Of a DNA stretch of 64,000 nucleotides, positions 22,532 through 32,715 are shown piece by piece. A program made the translations under genes and the position numbers. Location: NCBI GenBank assembly GCA_025093985.1, contig JACAAK010000001.1, positions 1,798,001-1,862,000 of the forward strand, given 5' to 3'. Below the pieces are notes generated by a model that worked only from the letters and a program-made list of their open reading frames with translations, ran no database searches and had not been told where the DNA came from. The DNA comes from Calvatia gigantea (lineage: Eukaryota > Basidiomycota > Agaricomycetes > Agaricales > Lycoperdaceae). The first letter of the stretch is position 1. Every line of letters begins with the position of its first letter.

Positions 22532-23527
22532 ATGCCTGCCTCTCAATCCAGCTGCATTATCATTGCCTTCCTTGTTCACCCCAACCCCACTAGAATCTCA
22601 TCCATGCCCCTTCCCACCCCAGAAAGTAATAAAGCTCCCACTCCAAGCAGCACCTGTTTCAACATGGCCACAACCCCATCCCCAGCCCAGGGGCTTCTTG
22701 AAGACCTGCTCAAAGATGTCAATAATGCCACCAATGAAGAGCTAGCCACCATTACCATTCAGAATCAGAAACTGAATACCAACTGCCTCATCATGCTCGC
22801 CACTGCCTGCATCACCTTTGCAGACATGTATGCTGGATTTGAAAATGCCTCAGTATTGACCAGTCAATATATTTCTGCCATCTTCCACACACTCAGTCAA
22901 TCCTCACTCACCCTGACCGAACAAACCTGTGTTGACAGTTTACATAGCAGAATTGACCTCACTATCAAAGTATTTAAAGATATCAACATCACTGAAATCT
23001 TCCTAGAGCTAGGAGACATTGCCTTCAACCTGTTCAGTAGAGATACCACCCTGGATGACTCTAGTACTGAAGAACTCATCAGCAGGATTTACAACACTCT
23101 CAGGGAACTACATGACACTGTTAGGCCCCCACCCATCCCTAATGTCCAAGCCAGTACCCCCATGGATGAAGAAACTACAGTCTTAATGAAAAAGGAAGTC
23201 AATGTCCTATGACATTTCATCAAAACCATCACCCTGCCCTAGATCATTTCAGTTTTTCAGCTGCCCACCCACTACTGCGCTGTACTAACTGGCCAAGAAC
23301 ATGACCCACACTACTGGAACTTGATAGTCAAAAACTATTGGGAGAACTCCATGGTCACTGAGTTCCCATATGAAAGAGTCCCAGTTCCTATCCACCAAGA
23401 CAGCCAAAGCCACTTACCTATCTTCTTCACACAATCCAACAATGGAAAATATCTCATTTGTGCCACCAAGAAGGCGCTCACCATAGCAGTAGTCCATGGA
23501 GACTTCAATGAGCTTCCTGAAGCATGA
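22532..23527 (+). pseudogene. Element A ORF3, unrecognised protein (decayed)
   Basis: This is a homologue of B ORF3 in the same position, 6 nt after the pol stop. An open frame from the ATG runs 226 codons to a TGA at about 23210, and the remainder (NYWENSMVTEFPYERVPVPI, NNGKYLICATKKALTIAVV) stays in frame to 23527. Shared blocks with B and D include MDEETTVLMKKEVN, LATACITFADMYAGF and ITEIFLELGDIAFNLF. Unlike B and D, the position after QNQ is a lysine codon and not TGA. Function is unknown. Confidence 0.8.
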
Positions 23528-23530
23528 AGC

Positions 23531-23545
23531 TTAATTAGGGGGTAA
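23531..23545 (+). other. Element A polypurine tract
   Basis: TTAATTAGGGGGTAA directly precedes the 3' LTR. Element D has the equivalent G6 run at its 3' LTR (31702-31717, minus strand). Confidence 0.65.
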
Positions 23546-23845
23546 TGTTGTAAATTCCACCATTTCCATCACATTATCGTGCCACTTCCCTACCATGTAC
23601 CTGTTTCAGCTATTCTAGTATTAGCAATCTCTGAAGTACTGACTCACATACTACTACACCATAGTGATTGGATGTTTCATGTAGTATCTCCATCTATTTA
23701 ATTAAATGGCCTTCCCTATATTTAAGTGTACATACACCTCCTTGTATTTGGTATACTTAACCATCTATAGTTTTTCTCCCCTTACTCGTCCTCAAGTCTT
23801 AGCCCAAGTTGCAACCTGAGGTTCAGTCAGACTAAGGTCATAACA
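23546..23845 (+). repeat. Element A 3' LTR
   Basis: It runs TGTTGTAAATTCC...GGTCATAACA, 300 bp, followed by the AGAGT target duplication. Against the 5' LTR I count about 28 substitutions and no transversion. Confidence 0.95.
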
Positions 23846-23850
23846 AGAGT

Positions 23851-25539
23851 ATCTTTTAGATTAGCGATTTCTTCAAATAAGTCTGACTGCTGCTCAGTGG
23901 GCTCACATTTTACTTATGGTAGTATAGCTCAAGACATAGTTTCCAGATTGTTATCATATCTTAATGCTTTAGCTATAGTCTTTCCACTGACCAGTTCCAC
24001 TACTTTAGCAATGACTTCAGTCCAATTATATGGATCTTCGCCTCAGGCCATGCCTCCTGCATGAATGCAACCATTAATACTTGATCTAGTATTCAAGTTC
24101 TCTTGGAAGTGTTTATCTAGACTTCCAACAAACATTTCCACCAGTTTGCAGTTCATTACAAGCAGCAGATTTGTTAGACATTTTTCTGCTTGTAAAGAGA
24201 ACTTCCTCTTAAAAGCTAAGAGGCACCCTTCGTCAAACATACTAATGTGTTTGTATTCTCATCCTAATGCTCATAATCTAGCAACTGAACCTTGTTTGTT
24301 ATGAACTGAACCCTGGACTAACTTTATTCCTCTTTAAATGTATTAACCTTCTTATCTTAGACTTTCCCATCTTCCCCTTCTATATACCCTGGTCCATTCT
24401 TTATTTATTTATCATGTGTATTTCTACTTTTACTTCTTATGATTCATTCTGAGTCATGTTCCTGTTTCACCTTCTCTGTTTCCTGTCATCAAACTTCTAT
24501 CTACTTGTCTCTGACTTCCTGTGACTCATATTGCTTCTTTCCTACTCCCTATGATTCCTTACCTTACCAATTAACCCATAGTAGTCTTCCATTGACTCAT
24601 ACCCATTTACTACATAGTTCTCTCATCTCCTATCCATAGCTAGTATATAATCCTAAGTAGTACCATTGTATTGCCTTAGGTTATTCTAGTAACAAGCTTC
24701 CTTATCTTCACTCATCTGCTACAAGGTTAACAACCTTGGGGACTGCAGTGACATTTAACTTGGACTTCTCAGACAAGCATAAGCTTCTACTTGAGGAAGT
24801 AATCTGAAGTCTGCACAGAAGTCATTGAGACTTGTTGTATACTCCTGGGCTATAGTATTGAACCTCTCCCTGAGTGGAGATGATCTGGGCCCAGTTGTGA
24901 AGTAAGGTAATGCACATAACATTGTTCTTCTGCTACAAGCTCTGGATACTCCTGCTTTAAATGATTTTTAAAACCATTCCAGTCTGGAGTTATATATTCT
25001 GGGAAACTTGACCATTCATCTTATATACTAGGCTCTACATAGCTAATGGCCCATTTTACTTTATCTTCAATGTCTGTGATACTAGAGACATCGAATAGGC
25101 ATTCTAGACACCATAGGAAGTCTCAGAGTATAGCTTCTCAACCATTCCATACTGGGGCTCCTGTAGCCATGGGATTTGGCATAGCAGGGGTAAGCATAGT
25201 GTTTGGCTGATTTGAGTTTGTTTGAAAGGTAGTTTGGGTCTGTGGTTGTGCTGGTATTGGCAAGTTTCACACTAGATTAGGTGAAGGGTCCATGGAAACT
25301 GCAGGATTTACTGTTCATGAAGTGCATTTGCAAGCTGAACTTTCACCAAGAGTGTCTGAGCATTGAGAATAGTGGGCATTTTTAAGCAACTGCTTTGGAT
25401 TATCTAGCTTCAGTAACAGCTCTGTTCTTCTAGAATTTTGAGTCTCTCAACCTTTAGGTTTTGTTTTGTTCTGTTCTGGTACAGGATGCAAAGTAGCAAT
25501 CTGCTTTTTATATGCTCTAGGTGGAGGCCTGAAGCTCAT
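23851..25539 (-). pseudogene. C gag N-terminal and capsid part (broken)
   Basis: The frame begins MSFRPPPRAYKKQIATLHP at about 25539. Near 25110-24940 it gives a capsid segment of basidiomycete gypsy gags (WAISYVEPSI-DEWSSFPEY, FKNHLKQEYPELVAEEQ). After the nested solo LTR it continues with FDEGCLLAFKRKFSLQ, LDKHFQENLNTR and DPYNWTEVIAKVVEL. It reaches IANLKDTL at 23851, where element A was inserted. Joining across the AGAGT duplication gives LKDTLAVNQKNMQSF, which supports the reconstruction. Numerous stops make it non-functional. Confidence 0.8.
24297..24921 (+). repeat. Solo LTR, 625-bp family, copy 1
   Basis: It begins TGTTATGAACTG and ends GCACATAACA. It is flanked by the direct repeat TTGTT (24292-24296, 24922-24926) and sits in C gag. 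Three relatives are at 27303, 28699 and 43259. No coding region of this family is seen in the window. Confidence 0.9.
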
Positions 25540-26909
25540 TTTGAGAATGGTAAAAGGGTATGGAAATAGAGTGGCTCTCACACTGAAACTCCCTTTGCAG
25601 TGGGCTCCAGATAAAGAGGCAGAAATGGAATACAAGTGTGTGATAGGGATGTACTGCTTAGATTAAGCTGACAGAATAGATATTTAAAGATTTCTGCACA
25701 ATGCAAGTTTGTAGGGAGGCAATTTGACAATATGAGGGACAATTCCACAAAATAACACAAAACAACAACATATAGAGAACACTAGAATAGCTAACTACCT
25801 TCACTAAGAAGAGTAAAGTCAAGTTACACTGTAAAAAGTGCAACTTGTGTCCCTTATCTAAGAAGTTAACGAGATACAGAACCTCAGGTACTCCCTAAGA
25901 TTCACCCTTATCAAGTCAACAACTAGAAGTGCACTGTCCTATACTTGTGATACTCCAAGTACCAGGGTGCAGTGATGCAATACACTCTTAATCTAAGCTT
26001 ACTTTGTAAGTAAGCCCAAGGTCTTCTTCTTAGATTACAAAGGTCTCAACTTTAGCTCAAGTCACTTAATCCAGTTAATCTTAAAAGAACTTATTACTTT
26101 GCTTCACTCAGGCACAACAGATTGCTTTTCACTGTGCTCTGAAGGCTAGGCAATGGCTAGTAGGTTCCTTGCCATGTCTGACACCTCAGAGGGGGTTTAT
26201 ATATTATTTGGATGCTTGTTATGACAAGATAATGATTACATGACTAGGAATGTATTATCAAGCAAGGTACAAACTGGTAGATTAGATTACACACCAAGAG
26301 AGCCACAACCTGTTAGATTAGTGAAACATTGGAAATATAGGCAGATTCTGGGTATCTGTTTGTTCCAGGCTGTGTTTTAGCCCATTCTCTGGGTCTGCAT
26401 TCTTTTCTAAATATGTAGAACATCTAAGATTTTGGACATCATGTGAACTGTTCTCCTATGTATCCCTGTGATTTGTATGTGCACATGTCCATACATGTCA
26501 TTAGTGTTGAGTGATGTTCATTAATCTAATAATGGTGGCATTTCCTTGTGAACATGCTGATCATCCTTTTAGATTAAGTGCATTGGACTTATTTCTCAAG
26601 TCTAGGCTCATTGGAGGGGTTCCATAGCTCTGTATAAATGCATTGGAATGGTTTTACTGCCTGGTCTGGCTGGAATTATGACTGGTCATATGGTACACTG
26701 TTAGAATTGCTTTTAGTTAAGCACAGTGGTCATCCCATAGCCACCACTATCTGTCATCAATGGCCATAGTGTTCTACAGTGATTGAGTACTCTTTTATTA
26801 TACTGTTAGGCTTTTTAGATTAGGTCATACTACTACAGGAAGGTTCAATATAATTGTTAGATTAGGCTTGTATGCCTTAGATTAGCGATTTTCAAGCATG
26901 AAAACAGCT

Positions 26910-26983
26910 TTGCCATTACAGCATGGACTGTGATTGGGCACTACATTATAAATTGGCACAAGCCATGACTTAAAAAAAAAAAA
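26910..26983 (+). mobile_element. LINE 3'-end fragment (L5)
   Basis: A short stretch ending GGCACAAGCCATGACTT plus A12 (26972-26983) matches the reverse complement of the LINE tails at 45253 and 50094. It is a strongly 5'-truncated insertion in plus orientation next to the E-like gag fragment. I could not find a clear target duplication. Confidence 0.75.
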
Positions 26984-28211
26984 CAGGTCTTCTTTGGGCA
27001 TTGGTAATTCAACTGGTGTAATACTGTTTAGACCAAGATCCAGCTTTTCCTTCAACCATAAGGCCTAAGACAAATCTGATCTAGTGTTGATCATCTGTAA
27101 ATGCTCAGGGGTTTATTTTGAGGTAGTTTTTAACTAGCATCCACCAAGTTTTGAATCTTGGTGTTACTCCATCAAAGTTTGGGAATTTCTGTCTGATTTC
27201 TTTTGAGTTTCCATCATTCCCTACAAATTGAATGGTGGGAGTTCAATGTCTTCATTAGCCTTCTCCTCCAAGCAAGAAAGAGGATGGAGTGGATAGAGTA
27301 TTTGTTATGTGCGTTACCTTACTTTGCAACTGGGCCTGGATCATCTCCACTCAGGGAGAGGTTCAACACTATAGCCCAGGAGTATACAACAAGTCTCAAT
27401 GACTTCTGTGCAGACTTCAGATCACTCCCTCAAGTAGAAGCTTGCACTTGTCTAAGAAGTCTGAGTTAAGTGTCACTGCAATCCCCAAGTAACCTTGTAG
27501 CAGACAAGCAAAGATAAGGAAGCTTGTTACTAGAATAACCTAAGGCAATACAATGGTACTACTTAGGGTTATATACTAGCTATGAATAAGAGATGAGAGA
27601 ATTATGTAGCAAACAGTATGAGTCAATGGGAGACTACTATGGGTTAATTGGTAAGCTATGGAGTCATAGGGAACAAGTAAGGGAAATAGAGAACAGAGGG
27701 TATGAGTCATGAGAAGGTGGAGGTAGGTAGATAGAAGTCCAATGATGAGAATATCAGAAGGTAAAACAGGAACATGACTCAGAATGAGTCATAAGAAGCT
27801 AAAGTAGAAGTACATGTGATAAATAAATATAGAACAGACCAGGGTGTAAAGAAAATGATGCAGTCTAAATGGAAGATTAATATGTTAACAGAGAGAGTCT
27901 GGGAATGTAGTAAGTTCATAACAGTATTGCTGGGACTTTGTGATAAGGAAGAGGAGAGAAAGGATACTCTGTCTCTTTGACCTCTACTAGGAGACCTTCT
28001 GCTGGGAGGTCTTCATGTTCCAATTCCAAATATTGGGGTTGATGTTCCAGAGGGTGGTTGGTCTGGGGGTAGCTAAGTACTTGTTTGAGTTTGAGTTTAA
28101 GTTGAAGTAGCCATTGTTTCAGTTTCTAGATGTATTAGTTCTTGGGATTCAAAACCAGGAATGTCTGGGTATTTGAGGGTGTCTGTGTTGAAACTGGAGT
28201 GTAGGGGGATG
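26984..28211 (-). pseudogene. Gypsy E-like gag fragment E2
   Basis: Minus-strand fragments match the plus-strand E gag at about 30130-30760: TPSNTQTFLVLNPKN, KLKQWLLQ, PLHPLSCLEE and IELPPFNL. It is split by a solo LTR at 27303-27923. Both edges are cut, by the LINE tail at 26983 and the copia-3 LTR remnant at 28212. Stops and frame changes are frequent. Confidence 0.78.
27303..27923 (-). repeat. Solo LTR, 625-bp family, copy 2
   Basis: It lies in minus orientation with flanking direct repeat GTATT (27298-27302, 27924-27928). The plus strand reads TGTTATGTGCG...TTCATAACA. Confidence 0.9.
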
Positions 28212-28698
28212 AGAGATGGTCCTAACAGTGGAGAAACAAAGTCTATTGATTAGGAATAAAGGGAGATAATCCACAATTACTGTGGACCTCTGTAAGAGAC
28301 TAAAGTGACAAGATAAACTATTCTACTCACCTGTGGACCTCTATAAGAGACTAAAGGCTCTCAAAGTGTCCATAGGCAAATTACAAGGCCAACAATCACA
28401 TGATACATCACCTGACCAAAACTCTGCCAGTGATAAGTCCATTTCTATCTATAACCTGACTGGAGCACATTTACCATATCCCCTGATCCAGGCAGTCCAG
28501 CCAATGAGAGTGTGTTGAGAGGGAGTGGAGTGGTTATGGTGTCAGTCCAAGAAGTGGGACAGCAAAGTTGATGGTCTTGGGGTACACTGCCTTGGTCATG
28601 ATATCAGCAAGTTGCTTGTCAGTGGACACATACACTAGATTAATGATCCCTTCATCAACTGCATCTCAGAGCCAGTAGAACCCCAAGTCCAGGTGCTT
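28212..28698 (-). mobile_element. copia-3 remnant: RNase H end and partial 3' LTR
   Basis: 28560-28698 on the minus strand encodes a copia C-terminus (KHLDLGFYWLRDAV, VSTDKQLADIMTKAV, the ADI-TK motif). Below it, about 28212-28520, lies an LTR-like region matching the solo LTRs at 45387 and 47963 (shared CTATTGATTAGG and CCACAATTACTGTGGAC in this orientation). It is cut at 28211 and at 28699. Confidence 0.8.
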
Positions 28699-29328
28699 TG
28701 TTATGAACTTACTACATTCCCAGACTCTCCCCATTTGTGTATTAACCTTCTATTTAGACTTCTTCTCTTCCTTTATTATACTCCAGTCCATTCTTTATTT
28801 ATTTATCATGTGTACTTCTACCTTTGCTTCTTATGATTCATTTTTGAGTCATGTTTCTGTTTCACTTTCATCTTTTCTCAGTAGCAAACTTCTATTTACT
28901 TGTCTCTGCCTTCTTATAACTTGTACCCCTTTCCCCCCCAGTTCTTTTACTTATCCCTATGACTTCCTAGATTACCAATTAACCTGTAGTAGTTTCCCAT
29001 TGACTCATACCAGTTTACTACGTAATCTCTCATGCCCTATTTATAGCTAGTATATAACCTTAAGTAGTACCACTGTATTACCTTAGGTTATTCTAGTAAC
29101 AAGCTTTCTTATCTTCGCTTGTCTGCTACAAGATTAACAATCTTGGGGACTGCAGTAACACTTAACTTGGACTTCTCAGGCAAGTGTGAGCTTCTACTCC
29201 AGGGAGCGATCTGAAGCCTGTACAGAAGTCATTGAGACTTGTCAAATACTCCTGGGCTATAGTGTTGAACCTCTCCCTGAGTGGAGATGATCTGGGCCCA
29301 GTTGCAAAATAAGGTAACATATGTAACA
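28699..29328 (+). repeat. Solo LTR, 625-bp family, copy 3, without target duplication
   Basis: It runs TGTTATGAACTTAC...TATGTAACA. The flanks are GTGCTT on the left and TAAGA on the right and do not match, and the copia-3 sequence on the left does not continue on the right. Confidence 0.85.
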
Positions 29329-29655
29329 TAAGAATAACCTCAACCTCTCCTTTCGTTTATACATGACTCTCTCTGTTTCTTGTGGCCAGCTTCTGCCAAT
29401 CATTCCTCCATCCAGTTGACATTGAGAAGTCTTCCCAGTAATAGGGTAAAGAAGAGTAGAACTTCAGGTCTACTAGTTTGATTATTCATCCTCTGCTAGG
29501 TAGCGTTGAGAAGAGTGGGACTGTTTACCACTAGTTTTGTTATTTTCTCTCATCCTCTGTGTATTGATACATCGAGAAGCCTTCGCCCCAGTGTGTTGAG
29601 TAGAGCAGGCCTGGTTACTGCTATCAGTTTTTTTCACCACATTGCAAAAAGGGAA
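29329..29655 (+). other. Unassigned sequence upstream of E gag
   Basis: About 330 bp with no ORF of note. It may be the leader or remaining 5' LTR of element E, but no matching 3' LTR exists in the window, so this cannot be confirmed. Confidence 0.4.
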
Positions 29656-31393
29656 ATGTCCCTTATGCCCTCCCTTGTCATCCCCAGAATAATCATTTCA
29701 TACACCAACCCAACACACTCTCGAATCTCCTACTATACCTCCCTAACATACTCACAAACAAGAAGGACCTTCAGCAGCATTCTTAGAAAGAATTTATCAC
29801 ACCCCATATACACAATCACAAAAACCGAAACTACTACCAGAGCTATCTGCACCTACAAGAAAATCTATCAAACCAGAACCCTTAAAAACATCACAAAGTG
29901 GCAAGTTCGACTATTTTCGATCCAATTTGCCTGAGCAGGACCCACCTCAGGAATCACCACCACAGACACCATCCAGAGCCATATCCCCTTCCCAATTTGG
30001 AATTGAAAACCCCCAAACCCTACTATCTATCCTCGAAGACGACTCTGACAAAGAAACATTCCATCAGCTGCCCAAATATCTGTCTAATTTCCAAGACATC
30101 TTCAATTGAGAAGGAACCCATCTTTTATACACTCCAGACACCCTCAAATACCCAGACATCCCTGGTTTTGAATTACAAAAACCAATTCATCCAGAAATTG
30201 AAACAATGGCTACTTTAACTCAAATGCAAACTAAAACTAATGTTGAACTAACCGATCAACCACCACTATCCTGATCAGGAGCCACAACTCCCATCTTTGG
30301 AATCAGACAACGAAGGCCTCCAGGAGGAGACCTTTCTCCCCATAGAGGTCGGCAAGGAAGAGCACCCTCTCCCTCCCCTCCCCCATCATGAAACTCCAGC
30401 CATGGTTCATCCACTCCATCCTCTTTCTCCCTTGGAGGAAGTTGACGAAGATATCATACTCCCGCCATTCAATTTGTAGGAAACAATGGAAACTCAAAGG
30501 AAATCAGACAAAAACCTCCCAATTTCAACAGAACAAACCCAAGATTCAAAACTTGGTGGATGCTTGTCAAACACTACCTTGAAATGAACCCCAGAGCATT
30601 TACGGATGACCAATGACAGATTAGATTTGTCCTTGGCCTCATGGTTGAAGGAAAAGTAGGATCTTGGTCAGAACAATACTATAAAAGCTGAATCACTGAT
30701 GCTCAAGGAAGACCTATTCCTTGGAGATACTCTACATTTGATGAATTCGAAATTGAAATCCTAAAACACTTTACCCCAGTCAACGAACAAATCACAGCAT
30801 AAAGACAATGGTATGAACTAAAACAGAACAAATCTTCTGTTGTAGACTTCAACCTTGAATTTCAACACCTCGCCTCTATTGGAGAAATTCAGGACAATGA
30901 AGTGTTAATCGAACAATATAAACAGGGACTCAATCCTTCTCTAGCAAGAAAAGTGTGGACCAGGAAAGAAGGACCACCCAAAACCATTGCTGAATAGTAC
31001 ACTAATGCAGTACAACGAGACTCAGTCAATTGTCAAGCCAATGCAATATGGCCTAGAAATTTCCCCTGAAACCCAAACCCCTACCAGCCACCACGCTTCC
31101 CTTAACAAAATTATCACACTCATTTTCAGTCAAATAACCAACCCTCACAAATGATACACAAAATACAAATGGAATCTCAAGACCCTTATGAACCACTTTA
31201 TGAAGATGAAGAACCATACTACCCTGAACAGGAATTGGACCACACCTATGAGAACTATAACCCCAATGACCCCGAGTTACAACTAAATGCTGTATTTACT
31301 ACTGAGCAAGTTGCTTACTACAAAGCAGGAAAATGTATAGGATGTGGAAAATTTGGACATCTTATCAGCAACTGTCCAAATCCTGACCCAAAC
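29656..31393 (+). pseudogene. E gag with CCHC knuckle (broken)
   Basis: The first ATG of the region gives MSLMPSLVIPRIIISYTN. Homology to E2 runs through 30130-30760 (PLHPLSPLEEVDEDI). A capsid-like segment lies around 30540-31010 (QYKQGLNPSLARKVW). At 31330-31380 there is CIGCGKFGHLISNC, a canonical CX2CX4HX4C. The frame changes several times and stops are present. D is inserted at 31394 with duplication CAAAC, and gag resumes at 37760. Confidence 0.8.
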
Positions 31394-31701
31394 TGTTACG
31401 ACCTTAGTCTGATAAGACCTCAGGTTGCAGCTTAGGCTAAGTCTTGAGGGCGAGTAAGGGGAGAAGAACCAGATGGTTAAGCATACTGAATACAGGAGTA
31501 TGTGTGTATGCTTAAATATAGAAGGAATATTCAGTTGAATGGATGGAGATAACTACATGAAACATCTGATGACTATGGCATGGTAGTTATGAGTCAGAGT
31601 TTGGGGATCGCGCAGGCAGGAATAACTGAAACAGGTACACGGCTAGGAGGGAATGCAGACAAGTATGAAGCTGATACAAGAATAGATTAGAGTTTACAAC
31701 A
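31394..31701 (-). repeat. Element D 3' LTR
   Basis: The plus strand runs TGTTACGACC...GTTTACAACA. It contains the self-primer region as TGGTTAAGCAT on the plus strand. Confidence 0.95.
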
Positions 31702-31717
31702 ATACCCCCCAATTAGG
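31702..31717 (-). other. Element D polypurine tract
   Basis: The minus strand reads CCTAATTGGGGGGTAT, immediately upstream of the 3' LTR. Confidence 0.65.
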
Positions 31718-31719
31718 CT

Positions 31720-32709
31720 TCATGCCTCAGAAAGCTCATCAAAGTCTCCATTTACCACTGTGGCAGTGAGTGCCTTTTTAGTGGCAACAATGAGGAACTT
31801 TCCTTCATTGGAGCACGCTAAGAAGATGGGTGAGTGGCTTTGTCTGTCTTGCTAGATAGGGACTGGGATGCTGTTGTATGGGAAGTCAGTGGTAGTGGAG
31901 CTGTCCCAATAGTTCTTGACTATCAAGTTCCAATAGTGTTGGTCCTTTTCTTGTCCTGGCAATATAGTGTGGAATCTTGTGGGTGGAAGAAAAACTGATA
32001 CGAGTTGCGGCGGTGTGATGGTTTTTATGAAACAGCAGAGGGTGTTGACTTCTTCTTTCATTGAAACTGTGGCTTCCTCGTCCATGGGGGTATCAGCGCA
32101 GGTTGGTGGCGTGGGGTTAATGGTGTTGTGTAGTTTGGAAAGAGTGATGTGAATCCTGTTGACCAAGGTGTTGATATCAGGGTCTTCGTTTGACTTGTCC
32201 CTTCCTAGTAATTTCATAGCTATGTCGGTGAGTTCTAGGAATATGTTGGTGATGTTGAGGTGGTTAAAGACCTCAAGGCCCAAATTGATTCAGCTCTGGA
32301 GCCCTTGGATGCGGTCTTTTTCATTAGGAGTGAGGCTGGACTGGTCTAGCACTCAGAAGATGGTGGGAATATGCTGGTTGGTGGAGGAGGAGGCATTGGT
32401 GAATCCAGCATACATATCAGTGAAGGTGATGCAAGCAGTGGCGAGGGTGATGTGCTGGTTTACTACCAGTCATTTGTTCTGGGTGGTAATGTTTTTGATT
32501 TCACTGTTGGTTGCTTTGTCGACATCTTTGAGTAAGACTTCAAGGAGGCCTTGTGCAGGGGACAGTGTTTTAGTGAGATTGAAGCGGATTCCCTGGGGGG
32601 CAGGTGCTCGGCTGTTGCCTGGTTCGGGGAATGGAAGGGAGGAGATTCTGGTGGGTGTGGGATGAACAAGGGAGTCGATAGCAATACGGTTAGATTGGGA
32701 GGCAGGCAT
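31720..32709 (-). pseudogene. Element D ORF3, unrecognised protein, internal stops
   Basis: This is a homologue of B ORF3, about 330 codons, beginning MPASQSNRIAIDSLVHPTPT 6 nt after the pol stop (TAA at 32716-32718). The frame is maintained over its length but has stops: TGA at 32470-32472 (same place as in B), another pair near 32290-32360, and one near 31851. Conserved blocks are HITLATACITFTDMYAGF, ITNIFLELTDIAMKLLGRDK, MDEEATVSMKEEVN, FIKTITPPQLVSVFLPP and QEKDQHYWNLIVKNYW. Function is unknown. Confidence 0.8.
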
Positions 32710-32715
32710 GTCTGT

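Larger units (their letters stand above)
10386..23845 (+). mobile_element. Ty3/gypsy element A, complete but decayed, split by element B
   Basis: LTRs are at 10386-10685 and 23546-23845, with 5-bp target duplication AGAGT on both sides (10381-10385, 23846-23850). The order is primer-binding site, gag, PR-RT-RNase H, integrase, chromodomain, third ORF, polypurine tract. Element B is inserted in the RNase H region at 13521. I count about 28 differences between the two 300-bp LTRs, all transitions. It is CpG-poor and carries many stops, so it is older than B and D. Confidence 0.95.
23851..26909 (-). mobile_element. Ty3/gypsy element C, 5' portion (leader/LTR and gag)
   Basis: This is the upstream half of C on the minus strand. 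Gag starts at about 25539 and continues down to the A insertion. 25540-26909 should hold the leader and 5' LTR: a minus-strand TATATAAACCCCC motif lies at about 26195-26205, but I could not fix LTR ends. A solo LTR (24297-24921) interrupts gag. The boundary with the LINE tail near 26910 is uncertain. Confidence 0.65.
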
